Of a DNA stretch of 23,352 nt, positions 23,292 to 23,352 are shown piece after piece. The position numbers were made by a program, and so were the translations under genes. The notes below the pieces were generated by a model. The model was not told the DNA's origin, did no database searches, and was given only the letters and a program-made list of their open reading frames with translations. Source of the stretch: TWA4 sp051879195 (GTDB lineage: Bacteria; Bacillota; Clostridia; Lachnospirales; Lachnospiraceae); the NCBI GenBank assembly GCA_051879195.1, contig JBJELO010000298.1:1-23352 (forward strand), written 5' to 3'. Within the stretch, counting starts at the first letter, position 1; each line of letters opens with the position of its first letter.

Positions 23292-23352
23292 ATGAGCCGA
23301 TATAAAAGAATTTTTGTAATCGTACTGGATTCGCTGGGAATCGGTGCCATGC
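23292..23352 (+). CDS. deoB: Phosphopentomutase, 3' end outside window
   Basis: Only the first 20 codons are visible: MSRYKRIFVIVLDSLGIGAM. This is the characteristic N-terminus of phosphopentomutase, which interconverts (deoxy)ribose 1- and 5-phosphates. The aspartate in VLDSLGIG is a metal ligand of the alkaline-phosphatase fold. ATG 23292 is preferred over 23286 because the GAGGG ribosome binding site ends near 23284, giving about 7 nt spacing. It supplies the step between uridine phosphorylase and the aldolase. Confidence 0.9.
   Translation, partial: MSRYKRIFVIVLDSLGIGAM

Overview
The window looks like a chromosomal segment of a Gram-positive anaerobe of the class Clostridia, most likely family Lachnospiraceae. 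The reasons are strong AGGAGG-type ribosome binding sites, tightly packed co-directional genes, a BMP-type nucleoside lipoprotein system, a one-polypeptide mannitol-type PTS permease, and the style of the accessory genes. This is inferred from gene content, not from a marker gene. All genes supported here are on the + strand.

Layout. (1) 1-4771: the end of a HAD-family phosphatase, then type I pullulanase and a glycogen-debranching amylo-alpha-1,6-glucosidase that overlap by 20 bp. This is an alpha-glucan (glycogen/starch) breakdown unit. (2) 4772-6550: an AT-richer accessory patch. It holds the remnant of a cyclase-family hydrolase, a terminator, an apparently intact AbiEi-like antitoxin/winged-helix gene with a palindrome over its promoter, and only the first 49 codons of the partner AbiEii-type nucleotidyltransferase toxin. 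(3) 6551-12285: a probable four-gene PTS operon made of a PfkB/LacC-type sugar-phosphate kinase, a SorE-like zinc dehydrogenase, a DeoR regulator and a full-length MtlA-type EIICBA. A promoter with four TTGAAACAA repeats precedes it and a strong terminator ends it. No canonical mtlD or separate mtlF is present in the window, so the substrate is open. (4) 12286-12915: a Schlafen/AlbA_2-type ATP-binding gene that has lost its middle. (5) 13020-15648: an OmpR-type response regulator and its sensor histidine kinase. (6) 16070-23352: a nucleoside uptake and salvage cluster made of a BMP lipoprotein, an ABC ATPase, two permeases, uridine phosphorylase, deoxyribose-phosphate aldolase and the start of phosphopentomutase. 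Nucleosides would be imported, phosphorolysed, and the (deoxy)ribose phosphate moved into central metabolism.

The most unusual structure is at 21104-21686. Two copies of a ~235-bp, self-complementary, MITE-like element lie in opposite orientation between the last permease and udp. They share a perfect 33-bp block, and the terminal repeat of the first covers the permease stop codon. Other points of interest are two separate 3 x 15-bp tandem repeat sets in the leader of the PTS permease, a perfect 12-bp palindrome centred near -41.5 of a predicted bmp promoter, and three decayed accessory genes.
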